Shown here: positions 34,730 through 45,905 of the stretch, one piece after another | How the letters are laid out: each line of letters starts with the position of its first letter | How positions within the stretch are numbered: position 1 is the stretch's first letter | Assembly (NCBI GenBank): GCA_963680875.1 | Contig: OY804579.1 | Span: forward strand, 57,855,005 to 57,919,004 | Direction of reading: 5' to 3' | Length of the DNA stretch: 64,000 nt | From: Bathymodiolus brooksi | Taxonomy: Eukaryota > Mollusca > Bivalvia > Mytilida > Modiolidae | Notes under the pieces: model-generated | Seen by the model: only the letters and a program-made list of their open reading frames with translations | Database searches by the model: none | What the model was told of the DNA's origin: nothing | Position numbers and translations under genes: made by a program

Positions 34730-36375
34730 AATAATTGTCTTCACTGTTCGGAGAACCACTACCGGTATATACCGTGATGCATGGAGTGGAGTGTAATACG
34801 TTTGTACTGTTAAATTCCTGCTCCATTGCTACACCTGTGGTTGGTATGCTGAGCATGCGTAATTTACCATGACGGAAGTTAAATATCCGAATTGATTTAT
34901 TTGTTATTTAAAAAAAGAAATAACCAATTAATTAATTGATCATGCAATTATTGTTACAGTAAATAAGAACAATGAGCAATCTCCTATATTTGTACATTAT
35001 CCGTTCATGTAGGTGTCTGGCCACATATGGTGCAGAGAAAGATGTCTACGGATGAAATACATTATCTTAAACGACAATTAATTGAAAAGTTTATGTTGTA
35101 TAGTTAATTTACGTCAAAGATATCTATTTATAGGTTTCTTATCAGTTTCGCTGTTGAAATACTTAAGGATTTATTCTCTTCTTATAGTTTTTTTTGTTTT
35201 TTTGTAGATTTTTCATTAGGCTAAATATGTTTTCCATTTCAGCCAATTTAACAGATTTGATTTAACAACGTTTTCTTTTTATTTTTTTATGACGAAGATT
35301 CTACTTGCGCTCATCAAACTGTAAACAAGTCCAATACTGTAAACAAGTCCAATATGAAGAACAAAGATAAAAACGTAGATATGAAATGTTTACATGTTTA
35401 CTGTCAATAGTTGTTTGCTGAACAATTGGAATAAATCATTTTTAATTACATTTCATTTTCATATTTAGCTGTCTTGTTTGTGGACGCAATACATTTCCTA
35501 GAATATTTATTTTTGGTGTCTAGCCTTATCGTCATAAAATTTTCTATCATCAGTTTCGTACTCGTACTCCAATATCATCCAATCAGAATATGTGCATACT
35601 GGATAACGTTTTCTGATTGGCTGTTTGTCGACTTTGAGTACAAAAATAATTCTTGGGAAGGTCTATGATTGTCAGGCCTCAACACAGGATGGATTTTGAA
35701 ACGTTTCAAGCTAACTCATTTCAGCTGAAACGTATTGAAAACTATTTCCGCGTGAAGCCATTATAATGACGGACGCCATGTTAATTACATTCTTCATATA
35801 GGAAACCAAGACAATTTTATATGTTTTCATTTACATTACATATCCTTGACATGAGCTTAAAAAAGATGAACATTCATATTCAATACGAGGGCGTTAGATT
35901 AGAGATCAGTGTCTTATTGTTAAGATGACTGATGAAATGTTTGAACTTTATGAAGGAAGATTGACAATTTAATGAAATCTGTTTGAAAGCATGTCATATA
36001 AGAAGCATGGCTGTAATGCGTAATAGATTTATTGTAAACTGGTCAATAATTTTCTGTCTAAAAAATATATATTACTTATATATTTCTGATTTCTTTCGCC
36101 ATTTTCAAATTAAACCACAGTTATCTTCTGAACGTGAATATACGAGTAATTATGACGCGAGTTAGATTTACGAGTCAAAGTATAAGGGTTATGGCTGGTA
36201 GTTTAATCAACATTGTATTTTCATCTTGTCTCGTCATTTATCAGTTTTATGCTATTGTTGGTTTTTTTTTATACTAAAAGTGTATAGCACATGACAATTT
36301 ATATATATATGTAATATCTAATAACTTGATAAATATAAAAATAATTAGATAATAGATATAAAAAACCAAAAACGT
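34730..36375. other. AT-rich interval, little recognised
   Basis: Between 35560 and 35645 'ccaatcagaa' and 'ttctgattgg' form a weak inverted pair. Elsewhere no repeat or gene was seen. Confidence 0.4.
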
Positions 36376-36378
36376 ACT

Positions 36379-36572
36379 GTATGTTTAACTTAATAAATTA
36401 ACATAATGTTTAAATTAATAATCCGCACCAAAAAAAAAAATCTGTTACGAAGTTGAACAACTGTATTTAACTTTATAAATTTAGTTGTTTAGATTAATAA
36501 TCCAGCAAAGAAAAAGAGGGGAAAAAAAAAAGAAAAAAAACCTGTCACGAGATTGAATAACCGAATTGTTTT
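36379..36572 (+). repeat. Degenerate direct repeat of about 95 bp, two copies
   Basis: 'gtttaaattaataatccgca' plus an A-run and 'ctgttacgaagttgaacaac' recurs as 'gtttagattaataatccagc', A-run and 'ctgtcacgagattgaataac'. Confidence 0.75.
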
Positions 36573-36579
36573 TTTTATA

Positions 36580-36840
36580 TGAATAGTCCATTACTAAATT
36601 AGATATCAACGTTTTTATTAAATACTATTTCGTATTGTCATCACGTCGCATTCATCTCTGCATCCATATCCTACATTGCACACAGTTTATGGATTAAGTA
36701 TGAAGACTTCATAACTAAACTCTTGTTTTGCTTACTCGATTTTATTGTAAACATTAAGTTCATTTTAAGTTGGACCGTAAAACAATATTAGAACAGAAAA
36801 TTAGAACAAACTGGTTTTTTTATATTCTTGCAGGACATGC
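36580..36840. other. AT-rich interval with a family C trace
   Basis: 'attagatatcaacgttttta' at about 36597 recalls the family C end. Nothing else seen. Confidence 0.4.
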
Positions 36841-37420
36841 ATAAGGGTAATAACAAAATTACCGAACTCCGAACAATCTTACAAAGGGAAAGTAAAAACT
36901 CATAAGTATATAAACAGACAAAATCAGTCAACAACCGGAAAACTGTGAAAACCGTAATGACCCTGACTTGGTACAGGCATTTCTAAAGAAATGGAGGGTT
37001 GAATTAGATTTTAAAGCGCCAAACCTCCCGCTTTCATTATGGCTCAAAGGTTCCGGCTGTCACTACAACAGTATTTATAACAATACTTGAACAAAAGAGG
37101 TAAAATAGTTGTCAAAGCAGTACCAAATTCAGTGAAGTAAATGTCAAAAACACTTTTACGTCACACATTGATAAAAAAATATTTTTGACATTTTTGTTGA
37201 CTTCCTTATCTTTATACATTTTCACTATGTGAAAATGCATCGTTTATTATCGTCTCTGCAGAGATGGAATATATTTTGACAAGATCTTAGTATCGGAATA
37301 TAAACTTTTTAAGAGATCGAATAAGGCGAATCTTTTATAGCCCTGGTCCAGTAGCCTGTTTCTCAGATGAAGATGACGTTTCACGAAATCAGAATAATTG
37401 CTACTGGCCCTTGCATAACG
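36841..37420 (-). pseudogene. Reverse-transcriptase element copy, 5'-truncated and frameshifted
   Basis: Minus-strand copy of the element at 41870-42820. The 3' end is at 36841 ('ataagggtaataacaaaatt'). It keeps the last coding stretch (RYARASSNYSDF, HLHLRNRLLDQGYK) up to about 37420, where similarity stops. Relative to the plus-strand copy it lacks one A after 'GYK', so the frame shifts. A further in-frame stop lies beyond. It cannot make an enzyme. Confidence 0.88.
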
Positions 37421-37475
37421 ACTCATAATATCATTCATACTTATTACCGACTGGTGATCATGAAATTGTTTATAG

Positions 37476-37531
37476 ATATATCATGTTTGGGAGGGGCCTT
37501 ATTCGCAAATACATCTCCCAACATGATATAT
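37476..37531. repeat. Short hairpin
   Basis: 'atatatcatgtttgggag' at 37476-37493 pairs with 'ctcccaacatgatatat' at 37515-37531, apart from one bulged T; loop about 21 bases. Confidence 0.85.
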
Positions 37532-37534
37532 ATG

Positions 37535-37930
37535 TTTAATTACCTCGAATATCATTCAGACCAAATACTACTTTTTGTTTGCTGTTTCAATCAATTTCCC
37601 GATTTTTGATGTTTGTTTCAGGAAAGTTTTACTTTATACTATGTTATTCCACATCAGAGAGGGAAACATGAAATCTTCATGAAAATACCCCGACGGTGAT
37701 GAAAAATGAACGAAAGTCATTCGGAATATTAAACTACATAACACGCACATCGGCTACCAACCAATCAAAATGAGACCTACATAAGATGTAATTATGTTTA
37801 AAATATAATGAATGTGTTTAAATATAACATATACTATTGGGATAGTCGATCTTGAATATGACAAAGAAGCTGCAGAACCAAGGGTTCCTAGTTGTTAAAT
37901 TGAAGTCATCACTTGGAATGTTTTGTGGTC
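37535..37930. other. AT-rich interval, nothing recognised
   Basis: No feature identified by eye. Confidence 0.4.
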
Positions 37931-37932
37931 TC

Positions 37933-38010
37933 CATCATGAGTGGGTTCGTGGTGCTCAATCTTTAGTTTTCTGTGTAGTATTCTTTACATAATTGTTTGT
38001 CATTCCAATT
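37933..38010 (+). repeat. Family A fragment, centre
   Basis: 'gtgggttcgtggtgctcaat' and 'ctttagttttctgtgtagta' to 'aattgtttgtcattcc' correspond to one unit of the 65-bp satellite in unexpanded form. Confidence 0.85.
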
Positions 38011-38034
38011 ACAGTTTCTGGTTACCATTTTGGT

Positions 38035-38550
38035 AGTAGGTTACAGTTCCAAAATAATATAATTTATTAAAGCTAAAGTAAATTTCCTGCAGGTATAGGT
38101 AATCTTAGCCTAATTCTCACTATCCTGTTTAGTTAGGTAATCTTAGCCTAATTCTCACTATCCTGTTTAGTTAGGTAATCTTAGCCTAATTCTCACTATC
38201 CTGTTTAGTTAGTTAATCTTAGCCTAATTCTCACTATCCTGTTTAGTTAGTTAATCTTAGCCTAATTCTCACTATCCTGTTTAGTTAGTTAATCTTAGCC
38301 TAATTCTCACTATCCTGTTTAGTTAGTTAATCTTAGCCTAATTCTCACTATCCTGTTTAGTTAGGTAATCTTAGCCTAATTCTCACTATCCTGTTTAGTT
38401 AGTTAATCTTAGCCTAATTCTCATTATCCTGTTTAGGCCCTCCCAAAATCGTTTTATTTATTTGGCTTTCCAATTTTTGTCTATGCGAGTACCCGATCAG
38501 GTTATTCCAGAAATTCACCATGCGCACTAAATTATATATCTACGTTTTAT
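38035..38550 (+). repeat. Family C repeat with internal 38-bp array, nine copies
   Basis: The family C lead 'gttacagttccaaaataata' is followed by units 'ggtaatcttagcctaattct' plus 'cactatcctgtttagtta' from 38098 to 38436, with g/t variation at the second base. The normal family C tail resumes at 'taggccctcccaaaatc' and runs to 'gcgcactaaattatatatct'. Copies at 17780, 18035 and 21265 have the segment once. Confidence 0.95.
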
Positions 38551-38554
38551 AGTA

Positions 38555-38830
38555 TGTTATTAGTACCGTTAATATTTACCAAACTTCAAACAAAACAGAT
38601 AAGACACACGTTAAACAAACCTGTGAAATCTTAACCAATAATATGATATCTTATAATCTGATAATTAAGGTTAGGAATGCATTATTGATATCTAAAACAC
38701 AACTTTTATAGTTGTAAGCAATATTATCATTATAGGTAAACAAGCAAAACAAACGTTAAAATTTGTGTTTGTACATATGTATTTTGCTATATTCTCTATT
38801 CTCTATATTATTCTATGCAAAGAGGAATTT
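38555..38830. other. AT-rich interval, nothing recognised
   Basis: No feature identified by eye. Confidence 0.4.
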
Positions 38831-38833
38831 GTT

Positions 38834-39032
38834 TGGAGCAGGAACTGCTTACCTTCTGGAGCATATGAGTTCACAACCGCTTTATTGTGTGGTTCGTGTT
38901 GCACGATCTTCAGTTTTCTGTATAGTGTTTTGTAGACCATAGATGTCTTTTTGGTCCTTATCTTTTGGTCATTGTATTGTCATGTTCTTCTTTAATTTAC
39001 GGCTTCTGATTACCCCTTTATCATCTTCAATT
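38834..39032 (+). repeat. Family A dispersed repeat, unexpanded full copy
   Basis: 'ggagcaggaactgcttacc', 'gtggttcgtgttgcacgatc', 'ttcagttttctgtatagtg', 'ccttatcttttggtcattg', 'aatttacggcttctgattac' and 'cccctttatcatcttcaa'. Both source segments of the two left-end satellites occur once. Confidence 0.92.
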
Positions 39033-39034
39033 CT

Positions 39035-39452
39035 TTACAATAATAAATAGTCTTGCTATATTAAATTGTCTCATATTTGATATATTTAGTTCGTTTTAAT
39101 GTTTATATCGTATATCACTACGTTAATAAATAGGAAATGGGAACTGCCGAGTTCTTCTATTCTTGAAGGCAATCTACTTTTCAACAATTTATTGGAATCA
39201 GATATATTTTTCATACGTTAACATAAATTATTGAAAACATTTATAAATTTCATTATCGATATAAAGTTATTGTATAATGTAACATTAGCCGAGATCTTTT
39301 TTTTTATGAATCCTATTTCTTTGGGGATTCGTTCAGAGAGAGTATAAAATTTAGTCTGACACTCAAAACTAATTATATCTTTGAATATGTTATTCCTATT
39401 GCAGTAGAGGTTCTGAGATATAATTTCTATATAATATAGACACCATGCTTGC
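39035..39452. other. AT-rich interval, nothing recognised
   Basis: A 118-codon minus frame (39218-39574) overlaps the SINE and has no recognisable domain. Confidence 0.4.
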
Positions 39453-39468
39453 TGAACTAGTACATCTG

Positions 39469-39712
39469 GGGTTAGGGTTATGGTGTTTAACAATATATCG
39501 TGGCGGTCAGTTTTATTGGTGGGGAAACCGGAGTACTCGGAGAAAACCACCGACCTGCTGCAAGTCACAGACAAAACTTTATCACATAATGTTGTATCGA
39601 GTACACCTTGTCATGAGTGGGGCTTGAACTCACAACTTTAGTGGTGATATGCACTGATTCCATATGTAGTTGTAAATCCAACTACCAAACGATCACGACC
39701 ACGACGGTCCCT
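39469..39712 (-). mobile_element. tRNA-derived SINE with 14-bp target duplication
   Basis: Flanked by aactagtacatctg at 39455-39468 and 39713-39726, an exact 14-bp duplication. Minus-strand order: head at about 39705 ('gatcgtttggtagttgg'), B box (gttcaagcccc), body with 'accggtttccccaccaataa', 3' end 'ccataaccctaacccc'. The 3' tail resembles (AACCCT)n. Confidence 0.95.
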
Positions 39713-39803
39713 AACTAGTACATCTGTAAGTATATCATCCAAATAAAGTTTCAATATTGCATATTTTTCATTATTATTATATACTCATATATAATTACTA
39801 CAT

Positions 39804-40093
39804 ACTGATGACGTACTTACGATATAGCTGAAAACAATGCAGACAGTTACGACAAGCACCAATAACACACATACTGATGACGTAGTTACGACATAGCTGA
39901 AAACAATGCAGACAGTGATGACAAGCACCAATAACACACATATTGATGACGTAGTTACGATAAAGCTGAACACAATACAGATGGTGATGCGGTAAGCACC
40001 AATAACACACATATTGATGACGTAGTTACGATAAAGCTGAACACAATACAGATGGTGACGCGGTAAGCACCAATAACACACATATTGAGGACA
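39804..40093 (+). repeat. 69-71 bp tandem array, about 4 copies
   Basis: Units start at 39804, 39873, 39942, 40013 and (partial) 40084. Core: 'tgatgacgtagttacgat', 'gctgaaaacaatgcagac', 'caagcaccaataacacacat'. The first three units are 69 bp and the later ones 71. Minus-strand open frames here come from the repetition. Confidence 0.92.
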
Positions 40094-40711
40094 TTTTCGT
40101 TAAATTTGTGGATTTTTATGACTAATTCAGATTAAGCATTTAATAACGTTATTCTGTTTCTGGTGGTAGAATACTTTGTTTTCACCCCTATCGATATAGC
40201 TGAACTATTGAGAGTTACACTAACCACCTGTAATCACGTCATTGAGTATAATGCTGCCTTAAAGGGTACCTCTATATAACAAATCACTGTCAATAAACGA
40301 CATTTTCCCATTCATGAATAGTGCATATAATTTTAATATGTATGTAAAGTGCAACTGCACATAAAAGGAACATTTCCAGGTTTCCTCGAGTGTCCTTTAA
40401 ATCCAGGGTTGATTGTATTTATTAATATGGTCAGACATGAAAGCTTTAGCAGAGAAACTAGGTCCTAATTATGTAGTCCAGGATTTCCTCAGGGTTTCAA
40501 TATTTGATAAATGAGCAATTATACTCCTTGAATTAGAAATTAAAGTATGTGGAGTGGCGGCGCTGTCTTCTTTTCTATACGGCACATTAGTTCAATAAAA
40601 CATTGGTCACTTATCGTGAAATGTCTTGAACTAATTTGACAATAAATACGCATGATCATTTTTATTTACTTGTAACCACCATAACATAAATGTTTTTTTT
40701 ATATAATGAAG
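40094..40711. other. AT-rich interval, nothing recognised
   Basis: Around 40250-40400 there are phrases that faintly recall family F ('gtgtcctttaaatccagggt'), too diverged to call. Confidence 0.4.
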
Positions 40712-41870
40712 CTTCCTCGGCCAGTTAGTTTGATTTGAAGACACTGCCTTGAACTATTTTGAAGCTTTAGACCTCTTTTCAGGGATTGAAAACAAAAACA
40801 CTCCTTTTATAGCAAGTTAACCATGGGTTTGCAAAGCAGTAATCGACTGTTCAAACAACAAATGACGTTAGAAAAAACACTTCAGACTGCTTTATGTACC
40901 TTCAAGTGAAGATTATTTCCATATTTATGCAAAATTAGAATAGAAACAAGTTAACATGCAACACTTCAAAAACAACCATAGTAACGACATACCGTATGTT
41001 AATCGTTTTATTGAAAACAAATCAACCCACTTAATTGTTTGTTCTTGAGAGAATAACAACGTTATGGGTTCCATTATATTCTAACTTCTGTTATGAAAAT
41101 TGTCTGATGGGTAATTTTACAGAATACTATATATGTATATGCTATAATTAGATTTTGTCACATATGGTGGGGAAAAAGATGATGACGGGGTTTTATCTGA
41201 TCGCTATTGATTGAAAACCCCTCATAGTCATTGCCTTATATGGACGTGAGGTGACTGGTTGTATTTTCATTATCTATATAATCTAATTATAAACCTGATG
41301 GAAAATGAGACACTTTGCCTCGCGAAAATGCATGCTATAGAAAACACGATCAAATTAAGGGAAAACATATCATTTATGATATTAATTTAGTGGCAAATAT
41401 ATTGTTATGTAATAGCTTCATATTAATGTAGAGATTTGCAGTTAATACAAATGTGTACAAATGTAACTATTTAAAATGGGGTGTTGTTTGGTTTTCAGTG
41501 TCGTATTTAAATTTATAATGGTTTGGTTTTGGCTTTTATCCTCTCATATTTGGAGCGCTTTATCTTTCCAACCATTGGACATGTTACATAAACGTGAGAG
41601 AAAACAGAAAGGGGACTCAATAAATGGAGAATCCAGAGACACTGGAAACATTGGGAAAACAACACATAGGACGAAGACAAACAAAACACAACACAGCACA
41701 AAAAACTAAAACGATGAACAACATGGACACTATCATGTAGCACTTTGACTAAATATAAGACATAAGTTTTCAAACTCAATATTTAGTGTATGTACATTGA
41801 TTTGTAAATAGTACTAGATTGACACCTTTGACAGTTTTGCCTTTGTCATGTTGTACTGTTAGTTTTTAAC
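40712..41870 (+). repeat. Duplicated block A, copy 1
   Basis: Matches 45905-46975 along its length: 'tttgaagacactgccttgaa', 'cagggattgaaaacaaaaac', 'agttaaccatgggttt', 'ttatctgatcgctattgatt' and 'tcatagtcattgccttatat'. Its end contains a reversed family B trace (41590-41715: 'aacgtgagagaaaacagaaa', 'atggagaatccagagacact') that is also present in copy 2. So that insertion predates the duplication. Confidence 0.9.
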
Positions 41871-42820
41871 TGTACCATCACTTTATTTTTATACTCATAC
41901 GAGTCGGAGTTTCTTCAAAAGCTTGTAAAAGATAAGAAGATTCATGAGGCTAGAGCCTTTAATTTCACATACAGGTATATTGATGACGTTTTATCTATCA
42001 ATAATTCTAGATTTGCAGAATTTCTTCCATTGATATATCCTCCAGAGCTGGAAGTTAAAGAGACCACCGATACAGCTTCGTCCGCATCATTTTTGGACAT
42101 ATACCTCGAATTTGACGACAGTGGTCAACTCAGTACTAAAATTTATGATAAGCGGGACGACTTCAATTTTAAAATCATAAATTTTCCAAACATGTGCAGC
42201 AATATACCAGCTTCTCCTGCATATGGTGTTTACATGTCGCAATTGATTCGCTATGCAAGGGCCAGTAGCAATTATTCTGATTTCCTGAAACGTCATCTTC
42301 ATCTGAGAAACAGGCTACTGGACCAGGGCTATAAAAAGATTCGCCTTATTCGATCTCTTAAAAAGTTTATATTCCGATAGCAATATCTTGTCGAAATATA
42401 TTCCGTCTCTGCAGAAATAATTATAAGCGATGCATTTTCATATAGTGAAAATGTATAAAGATAAAGAAGTCCAAAATGTCAAGAATTTTTTTGTCAATGT
42501 GTGACGTAAAAATATTTTTGACATTTACGTCACCGAATATGGTACTGCTTTGACAACTATTTTACCTATTTTGTTCCTGTATTTAAATACTGTTACAGTG
42601 ACAGCCGGAACCTTTGAACCGTAATGAGAGCGGGAGGTTTGGCGCCTTAAAATCTGATTCAACCCACCATTTCTTTAGAAATGCCTGTACCAAGTCAGGG
42701 TCATTACGGTTTTCACAGTTTTCCGGTTGTTGACTGATTTTGTCTGTTTATATAATTATGAGTTTTGACTTTCCCTTTATAAGATTGTTCGGAGTTCGGT
42801 AATTTTGTTATTACCTTTAT
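41870..42820 (+). pseudogene. Reverse-transcriptase element, 5'-truncated, with YIDD catalytic motif
   Basis: From about 41883 a frame in phase with 42030 is open to a TAG at 42378-42380. It encodes FLYSYESEF, then RYIDDVLSINN (41979-42011), the palm motif of reverse transcriptases, then FLDIYLEFDD, KIYDKRDDFNFKIINFP and a C-terminal RYARASSNYSDF region. The frame continues for about 21 codons past the TAG to a TAA, so the TAG looks like a late nonsense change; the copy at 36841 has a sense codon there. The 3' part to 42820 is non-coding and ends 'ggtaattttgttattacc', able to form a small stem. The N-terminal RT motifs, endonuclease and any LTR are missing. I recognise the family from animal genomes but cannot place it firmly (non-LTR or Penelope-like). 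The site lies between block A and block B, which join directly near 46975. Confidence 0.85.
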
Positions 42821-42829
42821 TTAGTAACC

Positions 42830-43810
42830 GATTTATTGTGCATAAATCCATGTGCAGGATTTGGACAGGAACAAGTGGCGGGTTAAACCGTTTAATGTCA
42901 GGGTTTAGTTCTTGTTGAATTTGATGTACAATTATTGAAATGTATCAAGTATAAGTCGTACAATTAAGTAGTATATCTATTGATATAAATGGAATTTGAT
43001 AATCTTATAAGGTGATTAATTTCCATCAGTTCCACTTCGGCATTACCCATCGATAGAGTGTTGTTGTTGTATTCATAACACGTTGATTCATCCACATGTT
43101 TGAACTCTGTAATTGGCTTAAATATTATTGATGCATACTTCCTGACACTTCTACCAATTGAGACTTGTTTTTGTCCAGTAACTGTTATTGAACAAACATT
43201 ATTTTTTGCTAGCATGAAATGAGTTTTAACTTTTATGTATAGAAAGATTAAAAAACATTAGCTTATCCAGAAATATAAATTTTAAGGTAAAATCTTTATA
43301 AAGCTTAAGTTGGATGCCCATGATGTATGCAACACTATGGAGAAGACAATACTAAGTTGAAAAACTTGTGTCTGATCCTTTTGTCATTATTTAGACAATA
43401 ACATATGTTTAAATTAAATTAACACTATTGAGTATTTAAAGTGTGACCACAAGTTAAGTAGTCGTGAAAATGGAAGAAATTAATATGCAAACTTCAAAAC
43501 CTATGACTCTTAATTACTTGGGTTTCCAATCTTTTGAATTTACACGTCGAGCGCACTAGATTCGATTTCTACGTTTTTATTCAATATTGTTGTACGATTA
43601 AACGATGCAAATTAGAAAAGAGCTGCATTGAAATGTCAACAAAGGTATTTTGAAGCAAGAACTATGTAAATTTATTCCATTACATTTAAGCAAAATCCCG
43701 TTAGAATCGTTGCGTTTTCCGGTAGAGTGCACACACTGAATGGTTAGAAACGATATGCGATAATTCACACGTAATTCTAATTTCGACGTCATGAGATCAC
43801 GAATAGGTCA
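42830..43810 (+). repeat. Duplicated block B, copy 1
   Basis: Opens with a reversed family E-like 'gtggcgggttaaaccgttt' and continues through the conserved peptide segment to 'gcgataattcacacgtaatt' and 'cgacgtcatgagatcacg'. Other copies: 45000-45905, 46985-47690, and partial 48005-48235. It includes a family C-like end ('ttccaatcttttgaatttac', 'gatttctacgtttttat'). Confidence 0.88.
43015..43165 (-). other. Conserved peptide segment, copy 1 (possible relic exon)
   Basis: On the minus strand it encodes IGRSVRKYASIIFKPITEF, KHVDESTCYEYNNNTLSMGN, AEVELMEINHLI. The same frame is open in three other block B copies (about 45180-45350, 47158-47310, 48025-48145). The block DESTCY..T....EVELMEI weakly recalls the switch I region of Ras-like GTPases of the RERG/RasL kind, but no P-loop or DxxG partner was found. 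Clean splice sites were not evident. It may be a duplicated relic exon. Confidence 0.35.
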
Positions 43811-44720
43811 TCATCTTGTAGGAATAATTGGAATAATCTATTTCAGATGTAATTTACATGTAATGTACAGCACAAACGTGCTAAATTGAACGAAGCTATA
43901 ATTGCTATTTAAAATATTACGGATTTCATTGAATATTAAAACATTTTCTTTTTGTTTGTTTGTGGAAAAGTGCTAATTGATACACACTTAATTAAATATT
44001 AAAACATTTAAGAAAAGTGCTAAGTTACTCCCGGTGACGTACCAATATCGTGTAATGTGCACACTCCTTTACACATAAATGTGAGTGGTTTCTTTTTTTG
44101 GTTTACGAAAACATATTTCTTATCAGTATAAATAGAAACCTGTTTACTGCTTTGTATTGCTTTTAATTTTCCAATTAAACTACAACTATTAAACTTGTTA
44201 TATCATTTACAAGCATAACAAGTTTTGGTAATGACTAAAGATGAACATCATCAAATGGGTGTTGAATTATCACATTCACACACGCGCGTGCGTGCGATCA
44301 CAAAAATATATGAGACAATTACATATATTAAGCAGTGTTTGCATATTTTAATTATAATTCTCGTGGAATTTAATTTGAAAAATTAGGTAGCAAAAACACG
44401 GAAAAACATACGATTTTGTACTTTTATTGTATTGGCGAACTTCCACATGAATACTAATGATATAGAAAACATGACCACAAGTTAACTTGCCATGAATGAT
44501 AAGATGATGATAAAATACCTATTTTTATTTTTTTACGCTAATATTTTATAATTTGGGTATTTTTCCACTTAGAGATATATGATAGCATCCGTTACTGTAA
44601 AACATTACAGATTAATTAACAAACATATACATTTTTGTTTACTAATAAATACCAATTACTTTGTTGTTTGAATCTACTAGATGATTATATACATACCTTA
44701 CATAGATTGATATCTATAAA
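43810..44720 (+). repeat. Duplicated block C, copy 1
   Basis: Shares 'tcatcttgtaggaataatt', 'gtgctaaattgaacgaagct' and 'gtgctaagttactcccgg' with 47690-48000 and 48235-48520. Its right part (44181-44710) matches 50965-52020, including 'aagatgaacatcatcaaatg', 'acacgcgcgtgcgtgcg' and 'tgtattggcgaacttccaca'. It lacks the two insertions present at 51118-51580 and so serves as an empty site. Confidence 0.88.
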
Positions 44721-44760
44721 AAATTGAATTGATTAATTAGTGCATCGTATGGTTATATAC

Positions 44761-44974
44761 ATAAAAACGATGTTCGGTTCGTCTTTACCTACAGTTGTTT
44801 GTAGGAGGGAGCGTTTCCTATTTACGTTATTTGTGTTTGTTTGCGAATAGTGGTGTCCAACACATATTGTGTTATGTTTTTGGGTTTTTCCCGTCTTGTG
44901 TACCCTGTGTAGCCAGTTTCTCTGGGTTGTGCCATTTTGATTGTCACTTCGGTATTCTCGAACGTTTATTTGAT
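44761..44974 (+). repeat. Family B dispersed repeat, unexpanded full copy
   Basis: 'aaaaacgatgttcggttcgt', 'gtaggagggagcgtttcc', 'agtggtgtccaacacatatt', 'tctctgggttgtgcc' and 'ggtattctcgaacgttta'. Confidence 0.9.
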
Positions 44975-44999
44975 GTTTGAATTGATCAATTAGTGTAAT

Positions 45000-45905
45000 A
45001 TATGGTTGTGTATACACTTCACAAATCCAGGCCCAGGCTTGAGACAGACACAAAAATGTGACGGTGTTAAACCGATTAATGTCAGGTCTTAGTTCCCGTG
45101 GAATCTGATCTACGATTATTGAAATTTTTCAAGTATAAGTGGTACAATTAAGTTGTATATCTATTAATTTATATGGAATTTTATATTCTGAGAAGATGAT
45201 TGATTCACATCAATTCCACTTTTACATTACCCATGGATAGAGTGTTTTTGTTGTAATCATAACACGTTGATTCATCCACATGTTTGTACTCTGTAATTAG
45301 CTTAAATATTATTGATACATACTTCCTAATACTCCTACCGATTAAAGCTTGTTTTTTTTTCTCCAGTAACTGTTATTCAACAAACATTATATTTTACTAC
45401 AATGAAATGAGTTTTACTTTTATGCATAGAAAGATTAAACATCGTTGCTTATCAAGAAATATAAGTTTTAAGGTAAAATCTTGATAAAGTTTAAGCTGGA
45501 TGCCCATAATTTATGTAAAACTATTGCGTGATTAAAGTGTGACCACAAGTTAAGTTATCATGATAATCGGAGATATTAATGCGCAAACTTCAAAGCTTGT
45601 GACCCTTTAATTATTTTGGTTTCCAATCTTTTGAATTTACACGTCGGCGCACCAAATTCAATTTCTACGTTTTTATGCAATATTGTTGTACAATTAAACG
45701 AAGCTAATTAGAGGAGTACTGCACTGAAATGTCAAAAGTATTTTGAAGCAAGAATTATGTAAATTTATTCTTGTGCATGAAAGCAAAATCCCGCTAGAAT
45801 CCTTGCGTTTTCCGATAGATTGCACACACTGAATGGTTAGAAACAATATGCGATAATTCACACGTAATTCCAATTTCGACGTTATGAGAACACGAATAGA
45901 CCATC
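45000..45905 (+). repeat. Duplicated block B, copy 2
   Basis: Starts in the family E-like 'aatgtgacggtgttaaaccg' and carries the peptide segment at about 45180-45350. Here the frame ends after VELM at a TGA. It continues through 'tttgaatttacacgtcggcg' and joins block A copy 2 at about 45905. Confidence 0.85.

Noticed and set aside
34361..34777. 138-codon plus-strand frame
   Set aside because: Most of it is the SINE at 34448-34715 read through; not conserved in the other SINE copy.
39469..39484. Interstitial telomere repeat ('gggttagggttatgg')
   Set aside because: Only about two units, and they lie inside the SINE target duplication, so they are the SINE tail rather than a telomere relic.
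39785..40081. Minus-strand frames of 98 and 70 codons rich in Cys and Val
   Set aside because: They follow the 69-71 bp tandem array; there is no domain or signal beyond the repetition.
41870..42820. An endogenous retrovirus or LTR element
   Set aside because: No LTRs, gag, protease, integrase or envelope were seen; the shared 3' end with variable 5' truncation fits a non-LTR or Penelope-like element.
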